Positions 23,334 to 31,776 of a stretch of 42,731 nucleotides of DNA are shown here, piece after piece. The notes under the pieces are model-generated. The model worked only from the letters and a program-made list of their open reading frames with translations. It was not told where the DNA came from and did not search any database. The stretch's first letter is position 1; the number at the start of each line of letters is the position of its first letter. The stretch comes from DAOMOD01 sp964526035 (GTDB lineage Bacteria > Pseudomonadota > Gammaproteobacteria > Xanthomonadales > BPKI01), in contig CAZGKE010000011.1 in NCBI GenBank assembly GCA_964526035.1, positions 1-42,731 of the forward strand. Reading direction: 5' to 3'. Made by a program: the position numbers and the translations under genes.

Positions 23334-25699
23334 AGGCGCTCGATCGCAAGGTGCTGCGCGAGTTCATCGAGCTCAAGGGCCAGGTGATCGCCATTGCGCT
23401 GGTGATGATCGGCGGCATCGCCACCCTGGTGATGAGCCAGACCAACTACCACGCGCTGTCCGACACCCGCGACGCCTACTATCGCGAGTACCGCTTTGCC
23501 GACGTGTTCGCGCAGGTCAAGCGCGCGCCGCAATCACTGCTTGCCGAAATCCGCGCGATTCCCGGCGTACGCCAGGCCGAAGCACGCGTGGTCGCGGGCG
23601 TCAGCCTGGAGGTCGGGGACTACAGCGACCCGATCACCGGATTGCTGGTGTCGCTTCCGGCCGACGCCGAGGCCGGCGCCGGACTGAACCGCGTGTTCCT
23701 GCGTGGCGGCCGCCTGCCGCATCCGCACCGCAGCGGCGAGGTGGTGATCGGCGAGGCCTTCGCCAAGGCGCATGGGCTGCGGCCCGGCGATTCACTGACC
23801 GCCATCATGAACGGTCGCCGCCAGGCGCTGGACGTGGTCGGCGTCGGGCTGTCGCCCGAGTTCGTGTACCAGATCAAGCCCGGGGAACTGGTCCCCGACT
23901 TCGAACGCTACGGCGTGCTGTGGATGGCGCACGAACCGCTGGCCGCGGCCTTCGACATGACCGGCGCCTTCAACGACCTGGTGCTGACCCTGTATCGCGA
24001 CGCCGTGCCGCGCGACGCGCTGGACCGGCTGGATGCGCTGCTCGGACCCTACGGCGGCACCGGTGCGCATGGCCGCGACCTGCAGATGTCGCACCGCTTC
24101 CTCGACGAGGAACTCGGCCAGCTGCAGGTGATGACGCGACTGTTCTCCATCATCTTTCTCGCGGTGAGCGCGTTCCTGCTGAACGTGGTGGTGGGCCGTC
24201 TGATCGCCACCCAGCGCGAACAGATCGCCGTGCTCAAGGCCTTCGGCTATACCCGCTTAGAGGTGGCGCGCCACTATGCGCTGCTGGTGCTGCTGATGGT
24301 CTCGGTGGGCATCCTGCCCGGCCTGGTCATCGGCGCCTGGCTGGGACGCGGGTTGGCCAACCTGTACATGGTGTTCTACAGCTTCCCGTTCCTGCGGTGG
24401 TCGCTGGATCCCGGTGTGATCGCCATGGGCGTGCTGTTCGCGCTCGGCTCGGCGCTGGTCGGCACCGCCGCCGCGCTGAACCGCGTCATGCGCCTGCAGC
24501 CGGCCGAGGCGATGCGTCCAGAGGCGCCGCCGTCTTTCCACCGCACGCTGTCCGAACGCATCGGTGCTGGCGCCCTGCTCGACCCGCCGGCACGGATGAT
24601 CCTGCGCAATCTCGAACGCCGTCCGCTGCGCACGCTGATGTCGGTCCTCGGCATCGCCATGGCGGGCGGCATGGTGGTCATGGGTCGCTTCCAGAGCGCC
24701 GCGGTGGAGCACATGATCGAGCTGCAGTTCGGCTTTGCACAGCGCGACGACCTCACCGTGAGCTTCATCGAGCCGGCGTCGCCTGGCGCGCTCGACGACC
24801 TCGCCACGGTGCCCGGCGTGCGTCGGGCCGAACCCTTCCGTCATGCCGGCGCCATCCTGCGCAACGGCCATCGCGAGTACCGCACCGCGCTGCAGGGCCT
24901 GCCCGAAGGCGCCGACCTGAGGCGTGTGCTCGACACCGAACTGGAGCCGCACACGCCGCCGCGCGACGGCGTCATGCTGACCGACTACCTTGCCGACATG
25001 CTGGCGTTGAAGCAGGGCGACCTGATCGAGATCGAGTTTCTGGAAGGTCATCGGCGCAGAGTCTTCGTGCCGTTGGCCGGTACCGTGCAGGAGTATCTCG
25101 GGGTCGGCGCCTACAGCGACCGCCGCTTCGTCAACGAACTCCTTGGCGAGGACGAGGTGATCTCCGGTGCCTATCTGGCGCTCGATCCGGGCGCGCGCGA
25201 AAGGGTGGTGGCCGCGCTTCGCGAGCGTCCGCGGGTAGCCGGCGTCAGCGATCGCCTGGCCTCCATCCGCAGTTTCCGCGACACCATGGCCGAAACCATG
25301 CTCACCTTCACCCTGGTCATGACCCTGCTGGCCGGCGCCATCGCGATCGGCGTGGTGTACAACTCGGCACGTCTGACCCTGGCCGAACGCAGTCGCGAGC
25401 TGGCCAGTCTGCGCGTACTCGGCTACACGCGCGGCGAGGTCAAGGCGCTGCTGGTCGGCGAACTGATGGTGCTGACCTTCCTCGCCCTGCCGCTCGCATT
25501 CGCCATCGGTCACGGCCTGTGCTGGCTGCTGACCACCGCCTTCACTTCCGACCTGTACCGCATCCCCCTGGTGATCTCGCCGCCCGGCTTCGGCTTCGCC
25601 GGGCTGGTGATCCTTGCCGCGGCTGCGCTTTCTGCCCTGCTGGTTCAGCGACGCCTCGACCGCCTCGATCTGGTTGGCGTCTTGAAGACCAAGGAGTGA
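23330..25699 (+). CDS. FtsX-family ABC transporter permease
   Basis: A 789-residue inner-membrane permease with a duplicated FtsX layout. An N-terminal span (GQVIAIALVMIGGIATLVM) is followed by a large periplasmic domain, then three spans at about residues 270-390 (LFSIIFLAVSAFLLNVVVG, YALLVLLMVSVGILPGLV, GVLFALGSALVGTAAALN). A second periplasmic domain and three C-terminal spans follow (TLVMTLLAGAIAIGVVYNSA and the two after it). The duplicated loop REQIAVLKAFGYTRLEVARH / SRELASLRVLGYTRGEVKAL is the coupling helix typical of this family. GTG start at 23330 overlaps the ATPase stop. No outer-membrane factor gene is nearby, so if this is a tripartite exporter it must borrow a TolC-like channel. 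Confidence 0.92.
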   Translation: MKALDRKVLREFIELKGQVIAIALVMIGGIATLVMSQTNYHALSDTRDAYYREYRFADVFAQVKRAPQSLLAEIRAIPGVRQAEARVVAGVSLEVGDYSDPITGLLVSLPADAEAGAGLNRVFLRGGRLPHPHRSGEVVIGEAFAKAHGLRPGDSLTAIMNGRRQALDVVGVGLSPEFVYQIKPGELVPDFERYGVLWMAHEPLAAAFDMTGAFNDLVLTLYRDAVPRDALDRLDALLGPYGGTGAHGRDLQMSHRFLDEELGQLQVMTRLFSIIFLAVSAFLLNVVVGRLIATQREQIAVLKAFGYTRLEVARHYALLVLLMVSVGILPGLVIGAWLGRGLANLYMVFYSFPFLRWSLDPGVIAMGVLFALGSALVGTAAALNRVMRLQPAEAMRPEAPPSFHRTLSERIGAGALLDPPARMILRNLERRPLRTLMSVLGIAMAGGMVVMGRFQSAAVEHMIELQFGFAQRDDLTVSFIEPASPGALDDLATVPGVRRAEPFRHAGAILRNGHREYRTALQGLPEGADLRRVLDTELEPHTPPRDGVMLTDYLADMLALKQGDLIEIEFLEGHRRRVFVPLAGTVQEYLGVGAYSDRRFVNELLGEDEVISGAYLALDPGARERVVAALRERPRVAGVSDRLASIRSFRDTMAETMLTFTLVMTLLAGAIAIGVVYNSARLTLAERSRELASLRVLGYTRGEVKALLVGELMVLTFLALPLAFAIGHGLCWLLTTAFTSDLYRIPLVISPPGFGFAGLVILAAAALSALLVQRRLDRLDLVGVLKTKE

Positions 25700-25720
25700 A
25701 AGTCTTGAAGATCCATGCCA

Positions 25721-25796
25721 GTCCGCAAAGGACGCAAAGTACGCGAAGAAGAGCTGTTGAGGGCTTTTCTTTGCGAGCTTTGCGTCCTTTGCGGAC
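25721..25796. repeat. Long hairpin repeat between permease and adaptor genes
   Basis: 33-bp arms at 25721-25753 and 25764-25796 are inverted copies with 4 mismatches; the outer 19 bp (GTCCGCAAAGGACGCAAAG and its inverse) are perfect. The loop is 10 bases. The GCAAAGGACGCAAAG theme is one I recognise as a dispersed intergenic repeat in Xanthomonadales. It fills most of the 166-bp gap inside the ABC operon, so the transcript would fold here, which could reduce or stabilise expression of the adaptor relative to the permease. Confidence 0.7.
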
Positions 25797-25865
25797 CGGA
25801 AGGCTCTTTCCACCAGCTGCTGTCCTGTTCGGCGCGCTGCGCGCGCCCACCACCCGGATAAATCC

Positions 25866-27044
25866 ATGAAACCCGCTCGACTTGTTCGCTACGTCATTGT
25901 TGTCGCCGTCGTTGTCGGCCTGCTGGCGATGGCCTTCAGGCCGATACCGATGCTGGTCGACACGGCGGAAGTGGATCGCGGCACGGTGACCGAGACCTTT
26001 GATGCCGAAGGCCGCACCCGGGTGATCGATCGCTATCTGCTCACCGCGCCGATCCTGGCGCAGGCGCAGCGCCTGATGTTCCAGCCCGGCGATCCGGTCT
26101 ACGTCGGTCAGACCCTGGTGGCACTGGATCCGGTGGCGGCGCCGGCGTTGGATGCACGCAGTCGGACCGCGGCGGAGGCGCAGGTCGCCGCTGCCGAGGC
26201 GCGCGTGCAGGGCGCGCGCGCGCTGGCGGAGGCTGCCGGCGATGTGTCCAGGCAGGCCGCTTCCGAGTTCGCGCGCCTGCAGCAGCTTGGCGAGCGCGGG
26301 CTGGTGTCGAAGGACCAGGTGGAGCGTGCCGACACCGAACGTCGCCGCGCCGAACGCGAGGCGATGAGCGCACGCTTCCAGCGCGCCACCGCCGAGCACG
26401 AGCTGGAAGCCGCACGTGCGGTGCTGCAGCACGGCGGCCGCGCCGACGCCCCGCTGGCGGTGCAGGCGCCGATCACCGGCGTGGTGCTGCGCCGCGCCTT
26501 CGAAAGTGCGCGCACGGTGCAGGCGGGCGAGGCGCTGCTCGAAATCGGCGACCCCGGCGCACTCGAAGTCGAGGTCGAGGTACTGAGCGCCGACGCCGTA
26601 CGCCTGCGCGAGGGCATGGCGGTGCAGCTTACCCGCTGGGGCGGCGAAGGCCATCTCGACGGCCGCGTGCGGCGCATCGAGCCGTCCGCCTTCACCAAGG
26701 TCTCGGCGCTCGGCGTCGAGGAGCAGCGCGTATATGTCTACGTCGACATCGTCGCCCCACACGAGCAGTGGGCGCGCCTTGGAGACGCGTACCGGGTCAA
26801 CGCGCGTTTCGTGCTGGCCGCGGTGGAGGACACTTTGCGGGTGCCGCAGAGCGCGCTGTTCCAGCATGGAGACGGCCTCGCGGTGTTGCGCATCGACGAC
26901 GGTCGCGCGCGCGTGGCTGCGGTTGACGTCGGACTGCGCGGCGGCCTGTGGGCCGAGGTGCGTGCGGGACTCGGCGACGGTACGCGCGTGATCGTGCATC
27001 CGGACCGCGAACTGCTCGACGGCGACCGTGTGCGCCAGCGCTGA
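25866..27044 (+). CDS. HlyD/AcrA-type periplasmic adaptor of the ABC exporter
   Basis: A 392-residue membrane-fusion protein. An N-terminal anchor (YVIVVAVVVGLLAMAF) is followed by the biotinyl-lipoyl half motif (YLLTAPILAQAQRLMFQPGD, then PVYVGQTLVALDP). Next comes a helical coiled-coil hairpin rich in Ala, Glu and Arg (about residues 95-185), the second lipoyl half (VQAPITGVVLRRAFESARTV) and beta-barrel domains ending LGDGTRVIVHPDRELLDGDRV. It connects the FtsX-type permease at 23330 to an outer channel. ATG at 25866 with a weak GGATAA upstream. It lies 166 bp after the permease, across the hairpin repeat at 25721-25796, so it may have its own promoter or be expressed at a different level. 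It could also be annotated as an RND adaptor, but no RND pump is here. Confidence 0.9.
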   Translation: MKPARLVRYVIVVAVVVGLLAMAFRPIPMLVDTAEVDRGTVTETFDAEGRTRVIDRYLLTAPILAQAQRLMFQPGDPVYVGQTLVALDPVAAPALDARSRTAAEAQVAAAEARVQGARALAEAAGDVSRQAASEFARLQQLGERGLVSKDQVERADTERRRAEREAMSARFQRATAEHELEAARAVLQHGGRADAPLAVQAPITGVVLRRAFESARTVQAGEALLEIGDPGALEVEVEVLSADAVRLREGMAVQLTRWGGEGHLDGRVRRIEPSAFTKVSALGVEEQRVYVYVDIVAPHEQWARLGDAYRVNARFVLAAVEDTLRVPQSALFQHGDGLAVLRIDDGRARVAAVDVGLRGGLWAEVRAGLGDGTRVIVHPDRELLDGDRVRQR

Positions 27045-27101
27045 GGCAGCCGATCGAATGCGGGACTTGGTGCGCGGGTCGCGGCAACGCACAATCGGCG
27101 C

Positions 27102-29852
27102 GTGATCGAAGACTGGCTCAGACAGCGACTGGATACCCTCGCGCCTGCCGCAGTGCTGCGCGACGACCTCGCGGCGCTGCTGCGCGTCAGCGATGTGGCC
27201 TTCGACCTGATCCAGCACGACAGCGCGGCGCCGCAGCGTCTGGCGCGCCTGCGCGATGACGTCCGCGGCGCTTCGGCGCGGGGCGATGCGCTGCGCGGCG
27301 ATGCGACCGACTTCGAGGCGCTGCGTCGTTTCCGCCGCGACGAAAGTCTGCGCCTGGCCTGGCGCGATGCGCTCGATCTCGACAGCGTCGAAGCCACCCT
27401 GGCGCAGGTGTCGGAGCTGGCCGAAGTCTGTCTCGACATCGCCATCGGCTGGCTGCGCGGCGAGCTGGCGGAGCGCCACGGGCTGCCGCGCGATGCGCGG
27501 GGTCGCGAAGTGGGGCTTGCGGTGCTCGGCCTCGGAAAGCTCGGCGGCGGCGAGCTCAATTTCTCCTCCGATATCGACCTGATCTACGTCTACAGCGAGG
27601 CCGGTCGCAGCGACGGCGCCCGCGCGCTGGAGAACGAGGACTGGTTTGCTCGTCTCGGCCAGCAGCTGGCGCGCCACCTGAGCGAGGTGACCGCAGCGGG
27701 CTTCGTCCATCGTGTCGATCTGCGCCTGCGGCCGTTCGGCCACTCCGGACGTATTGCCGCCAGCTTCGCCGCCGCCGAGCAGTACTACCAGCGCGAGGGC
27801 CGCGACTGGGAACGCTACGCCTGGATCAAGGCGCGTCCAGTGGGGGGAGACCGCAAAGCGGGTGCCGAGCTGATCCGCAGCCTGCGTCCGTTCGTCTATC
27901 GTCGCTATCTCGACTTCCCTGCCATCGCCGGCATGCGCGAAATGAAGGCGATGATCGAGGCCGAGGTGGCTCGACGCGAGCTCGACGAGGACCTCAAGCT
28001 CGGTCGCGGCGGCATCCGCGAGATCGAGTTCGTCGTGCAGCTCACGCAGCTGATCCGCGGCGGGCGCGAACCCGAACTGCGCGTGCCCGGCACCCTGCCG
28101 GCGCTGGCTGCGGCCGCACGACTGGGCTACATGGAGGAGACCGAAGCGCAGCGCCTGGCCGTGGCCTACCGCTTCCTGCGGCGCCTCGAAAACCGGGTGC
28201 AGATGCTCGGCGACGCGCAGACCCACACCCTGCCCGACGACGCGCCGACGCGCGCGCGACTGGCCGCCGGTCTGGGTTTTGCCGACAGCGACGACCTGCT
28301 TGAAGCGCTGACGACCCAGCGCCGCATCGTCCGCGAAGCTTTCGACACGGTGTTTTCCGAGTCCGGTCCGCCGGTGCCGCCGCCGGACGCGCTGACCACC
28401 CTGTGGCGTGCGCTGGTTGATGAGACCGGCGTCGAGGCGCCGGACGCACTCGACGATGCCTGCCTGTCGCGCCTTCAGCAGTTTGCCCGCAGCGGCTCGG
28501 TGCAGGCCCTGTCGAGCCGGGCGCGGGCGCGCCTCGACCGGCTGATGCCTGCCTTGCTTGCGGTCGCCTTTGCCAGCGGCGAGGCGTCTCGCGTGGTGCC
28601 GATGCTGCTTGATCTGCTGACCGTTCTGGCGCGCCGTTCAAGCTATCTCGCCCTGCTCGACGAACACCCGGCCGCGCTCAAGCGTCTGGTCGACGTATTT
28701 CAACGCAGCGCGCTGATGGCCGAGCAGCTGATCCGTCATCCGCTGCTGCTCGACGAGCTTCTCGGCGCGCCGGTGGAGAATGAGCCCGAAGCGATGATCG
28801 AGGCCGCCATTGACCGCGCGCTGCGCCTCAGCGTGGCGGGCGACCTCGAAAGCGGCCTGGCTGCGCTGCACGAGGCCAAGGCGCAGGCAGCCTTCCGCTT
28901 CGGCATGCGCCGTCTCGACGGCACTGACAACGCCGTCCAGTGCGCGTCCGGTCTTGCAACCCTGGCCGACCGCCTGGTCGGCAAGGTCTGGCAGCTGGCC
29001 GAGGAGGACATGCATGCGCGTCACGGACGCATCGTCGCCGGCGACGACAGCGGCGCCGCGGTGCTCGGCTACGGCAGTCTCGGCGGACGCGAGCTTGGCT
29101 TCAGCTCCGACCTCGACCTGGTGTTCCTCTATGACCCGGCCGCGCTGCGCGCGCAGAGCGACGGGCCGCGCCCACTGGATCCACCCAGCTATTTCTCGCG
29201 GCTCGCCCAGAAGCTGGTGCATCTGCTCAGCAGCCCCGGGCCGGCCGGGCCGCTCTACGAAGTCGACGTGCGCCTGCGCCCGGAGGGCGCGCGCGGACTG
29301 CTGGTGGTCAGCCTGGAGGCCTTCGCCACCTACCAGCGCAATCGCGCGCGCACCTGGGAGCATCAGGCGCTGGTGCGCGCGCGCTGGCTGTGCGGTGCGC
29401 AGGGCCCGCGACCGGCGTTCGAGGCGATCCGTCGCGCCGCGCTGTGCGCCGGCCGCGATCCGGACTTGCTGCGCGCCGATGTGCTCGAAATGCGTGAGCG
29501 TCTGCGTCGGGAGCGCGACCGTTCCGCGAATGGCCAGTTCGACATCAAGCAGGGGCGTGGCGGCCTCGTCGATCTCGAGTTCCTGGTGCAGTGGGCGGTG
29601 CTGCGCCACGCACCGCGCCGCCCGTCGCTGACGGAGGCCAGCGACACCGAATCGCTGCTGCACGGCCTGGCGGAAGCGGGCGTTCTGGACGACGCCCAGG
29701 CATTGAGCCACGCCCATCAGACCCTGCTCGCGGCCGCGTTGTCCTGCACCCTGCAGGGGCGCTCACGCTTGCTCCCGATCAACGAATCCCTGGCCGCGGC
29801 CGCCGCCACGGTGGAAGCGGCCCTGGCATCCTGCGGGCTGCGAGAGGACTGA
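27102..29852 (+). CDS. glnE: Bifunctional glutamine synthetase adenylyltransferase/deadenylyltransferase
   Basis: A 916-residue cytosolic enzyme that adds AMP to a Tyr of glutamine synthetase or removes it, according to PII and glutamine, and so sets nitrogen assimilation. Two nucleotidyltransferase domains each show the G-x-G-x-LGG-x-EL-x-FSSD-x-DL pattern: GLGKLGGGELNF with Asp157/Asp159 (deadenylylation half) and GYGSLGGRELGF with Asp670/Asp672 (adenylylation half). GRGGIREIEFVVQ and QGRGGLVDLEFLVQ follow each of them. The start is GTG at 27102 (MIEDWLRQRLDTL). Length is near that of E. coli GlnE (946). It converges with the TPR lipoprotein gene: seven bases separate the stop codons and TGAGC-GAG-GCTCA (29850-29862) forms a small hairpin over both stops. 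Confidence 0.97.
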   Translation: MIEDWLRQRLDTLAPAAVLRDDLAALLRVSDVAFDLIQHDSAAPQRLARLRDDVRGASARGDALRGDATDFEALRRFRRDESLRLAWRDALDLDSVEATLAQVSELAEVCLDIAIGWLRGELAERHGLPRDARGREVGLAVLGLGKLGGGELNFSSDIDLIYVYSEAGRSDGARALENEDWFARLGQQLARHLSEVTAAGFVHRVDLRLRPFGHSGRIAASFAAAEQYYQREGRDWERYAWIKARPVGGDRKAGAELIRSLRPFVYRRYLDFPAIAGMREMKAMIEAEVARRELDEDLKLGRGGIREIEFVVQLTQLIRGGREPELRVPGTLPALAAAARLGYMEETEAQRLAVAYRFLRRLENRVQMLGDAQTHTLPDDAPTRARLAAGLGFADSDDLLEALTTQRRIVREAFDTVFSESGPPVPPPDALTTLWRALVDETGVEAPDALDDACLSRLQQFARSGSVQALSSRARARLDRLMPALLAVAFASGEASRVVPMLLDLLTVLARRSSYLALLDEHPAALKRLVDVFQRSALMAEQLIRHPLLLDELLGAPVENEPEAMIEAAIDRALRLSVAGDLESGLAALHEAKAQAAFRFGMRRLDGTDNAVQCASGLATLADRLVGKVWQLAEEDMHARHGRIVAGDDSGAAVLGYGSLGGRELGFSSDLDLVFLYDPAALRAQSDGPRPLDPPSYFSRLAQKLVHLLSSPGPAGPLYEVDVRLRPEGARGLLVVSLEAFATYQRNRARTWEHQALVRARWLCGAQGPRPAFEAIRRAALCAGRDPDLLRADVLEMRERLRRERDRSANGQFDIKQGRGGLVDLEFLVQWAVLRHAPRRPSLTEASDTESLLHGLAEAGVLDDAQALSHAHQTLLAAALSCTLQGRSRLLPINESLAAAAATVEAALASCGLRED

Positions 29853-29859
29853 GCGAGGC

Positions 29860-31776
29860 TCAGCCGCTGCGCACGGGCGCCGGCTCGGCGAGACGGATCG
29901 GACGTCCGGCAAGCACCTCGGCCAGCGCTGCGCGCAGTCGGGCCTGTACGGCTTCAGGAGCGGCGCTTGATTCCGACGCCTCGAGCAGCCGCTGCAGCAG
30001 CATGGCCGCCGCCTCGAACTCGCCAAGCTCGGCCAGAGCGTAGGCACGCAGCTCGATCCAGCGCAGGTGCGGCTGCTGCTGGCGCAGGGTCTCGATCAGG
30101 GACAGCGCCAGCGGTGCGTCGCGCACCGCAGGATCGGGTGCAGCGACCAGAAGCTCCAGCCGCGCTTCAACCAGATCGTGCGCGGCGTTCTCGGCATCAG
30201 CGGCGGCGTCGAGCGTGCGCCGCGCGTCCTGCCACAGTCCGAGCGCCATTTCGAGACGCGCCAGCGCAAGCGCCGCGTTGCCGCGCGTGGGATCGAGTTG
30301 CGCGGCGCGCCTGAGCGCATCCAGAGCTGCGGCGTTCTGATCGCGGCGCGACAGCAGCTGACCGAGATTGAACCAGGCGTCGGCGAGATCGGCATCGGCG
30401 GCCACCGCCTCGCGGTAGCCGCGCTCGGCGGCATCGACATCGCCGCGGCGCAGCGCCACATGTGCGCTCAGTGCGAGCACGCGGCCGCGATCTTGCGATG
30501 AACTGGCAGCATCGAGAGCCGCGGCCAGACGCGTCACGGCCGCCTCGTGGCGGTCGGCATCGGTCAACAGCATGACCAGGCTCTGCAGCGCGTCGGCATG
30601 CAGCGGGTCGCGTTCGAGCACGTGCTGCAGCTCGGCCATGGCCTGGTCATGTCGCCCTGACCGGTGAAGCAGCGCCGCCAATCGAAGGCGCGCATCAACA
30701 TGATCGGGAGCCATCGACAGCAGGCTTTCGAGCGCGGCTTGGGCAGCCTCAGGGCGCTCAAGCCGCTGCTCCGCCGCGGCCAGGTCAAACCAGCCTTCGA
30801 CAAAGTCGGGGTCAGCTGCGACCGCCTTGGCAAAGGCTTCGGCTGCCTGCCCGAATACGCCGCGCGCCGCATGCACCTGGCCCATGCCGTAGTGCGCCAG
30901 GGCAAAGTCCGGGTCCACCTCGAGGGCCAGCCGGTAGTGGTGGAGCGCGGTATCGAGATCGCCGGACTCGCGCGCGCGGCGCGCACGCATGTGCAGCGAG
31001 CGTGCCCCGGTGATCAGCGTCGAAAGAGCGTCGAGAATGGGATCGTCGTACTGCAGGCTGGTGGTGCCGGCGCGGGCCAGCTCGGCGCGCGCCGCCGCCG
31101 TGTCGCCTTGGTCGCGCAGCGCCTGCGCCAGCGGGTGGCGCAGCGCGTCGGCGCCGGGCTGCTCGCTGAGCACGGCGCGCAATTCACGGATGGCGGTGTC
31201 GTTGTCGCCCGCCAGGACAGCACTGCGACCAAGACCGGCGCGCGCCGCGAGCGCAGTCGCCGGCTGCGCCAGCGCGGCGTTGAAGTGCGTGCGCGCGTCT
31301 TCGATGTGTCCTCGCGCGAGCGCGATGTCGCCGAGTCTGAGCCTTGTGTGGCCATCGTTCGGTGCCAGCGCGAGCGAGCGCTCGAGGTGAGACTCGGCGG
31401 CTTCAGGACGACCGTCGAGCTGGTGCAGGGCGCCCAGCAGATAGTGCGAGGTGCGCTGCGCGGGATTCAGGGTGATCACGTTGCGGAAGCAGGCCTCGGC
31501 CGCCGGGTAGAGCTCGTGTGCCATGTAGTGGCGGCCCAGATCGAAATACAGCCGAGCGGCTTCCAGCGGCGTGATCTCGGGGTGCGCCAGGCTTTGCTCG
31601 GTGCGGCGTCTGAGCTGGTCCAGCTTCTCGGCGTCGGCGATCTCGCGCAGATCGAGTCGTACCTGCGGCACCTCGACCAACTGGTCGCGCCAGCGGTCCG
31701 CTTCACCGTCGCCGCAGGCCGTGAGGGCGCAGAACATGAGCGCCGCCAGCGCGCGCAGCAAACTTCGCGATGTCAT
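29860..31776 (-). CDS. TPR-repeat lipoprotein
   Basis: A 638-residue exported lipoprotein. The signal peptide ends in the lipobox LTAC with Cys21 as the lipidated residue. The mature part is nearly all tetratricopeptide repeats, for example YFDLGRHYMAHELYPAAEAC, HYRLALEVDPDFALAHYGMG and AWFNLGQLLSRRDQNAAALD. It should act as a protein-binding scaffold at the periplasmic side of a membrane. Its ATG at 31776 overlaps the TGA of the upstream CRTAC1 gene (ATGA), so the two are translated together and probably interact. Paired FG-GAP/ASPIC and TPR proteins occur in other bacteria without an assigned function. No catalytic motif is seen. Confidence 0.88.
   Translation of the reverse strand: MTSRSLLRALAALMFCALTACGDGEADRWRDQLVEVPQVRLDLREIADAEKLDQLRRRTEQSLAHPEITPLEAARLYFDLGRHYMAHELYPAAEACFRNVITLNPAQRTSHYLLGALHQLDGRPEAAESHLERSLALAPNDGHTRLRLGDIALARGHIEDARTHFNAALAQPATALAARAGLGRSAVLAGDNDTAIRELRAVLSEQPGADALRHPLAQALRDQGDTAAARAELARAGTTSLQYDDPILDALSTLITGARSLHMRARRARESGDLDTALHHYRLALEVDPDFALAHYGMGQVHAARGVFGQAAEAFAKAVAADPDFVEGWFDLAAAEQRLERPEAAQAALESLLSMAPDHVDARLRLAALLHRSGRHDQAMAELQHVLERDPLHADALQSLVMLLTDADRHEAAVTRLAAALDAASSSQDRGRVLALSAHVALRRGDVDAAERGYREAVAADADLADAWFNLGQLLSRRDQNAAALDALRRAAQLDPTRGNAALALARLEMALGLWQDARRTLDAAADAENAAHDLVEARLELLVAAPDPAVRDAPLALSLIETLRQQQPHLRWIELRAYALAELGEFEAAAMLLQRLLEASESSAAPEAVQARLRAALAEVLAGRPIRLAEPAPVRSG

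Noticed and set aside
22605..27044. ABC exporter as the dedicated RiPP transporter
   Set aside because: No C39 peptidase domain, 13 kb away, and housekeeping genes lie between; there is no evidence of a link beyond being in the same window.
25542..28226. 894-codon open frame on the minus strand
   Set aside because: Lies opposite the end of the permease, the adaptor and the start of glnE, all with clear domains; its translation has no family features.
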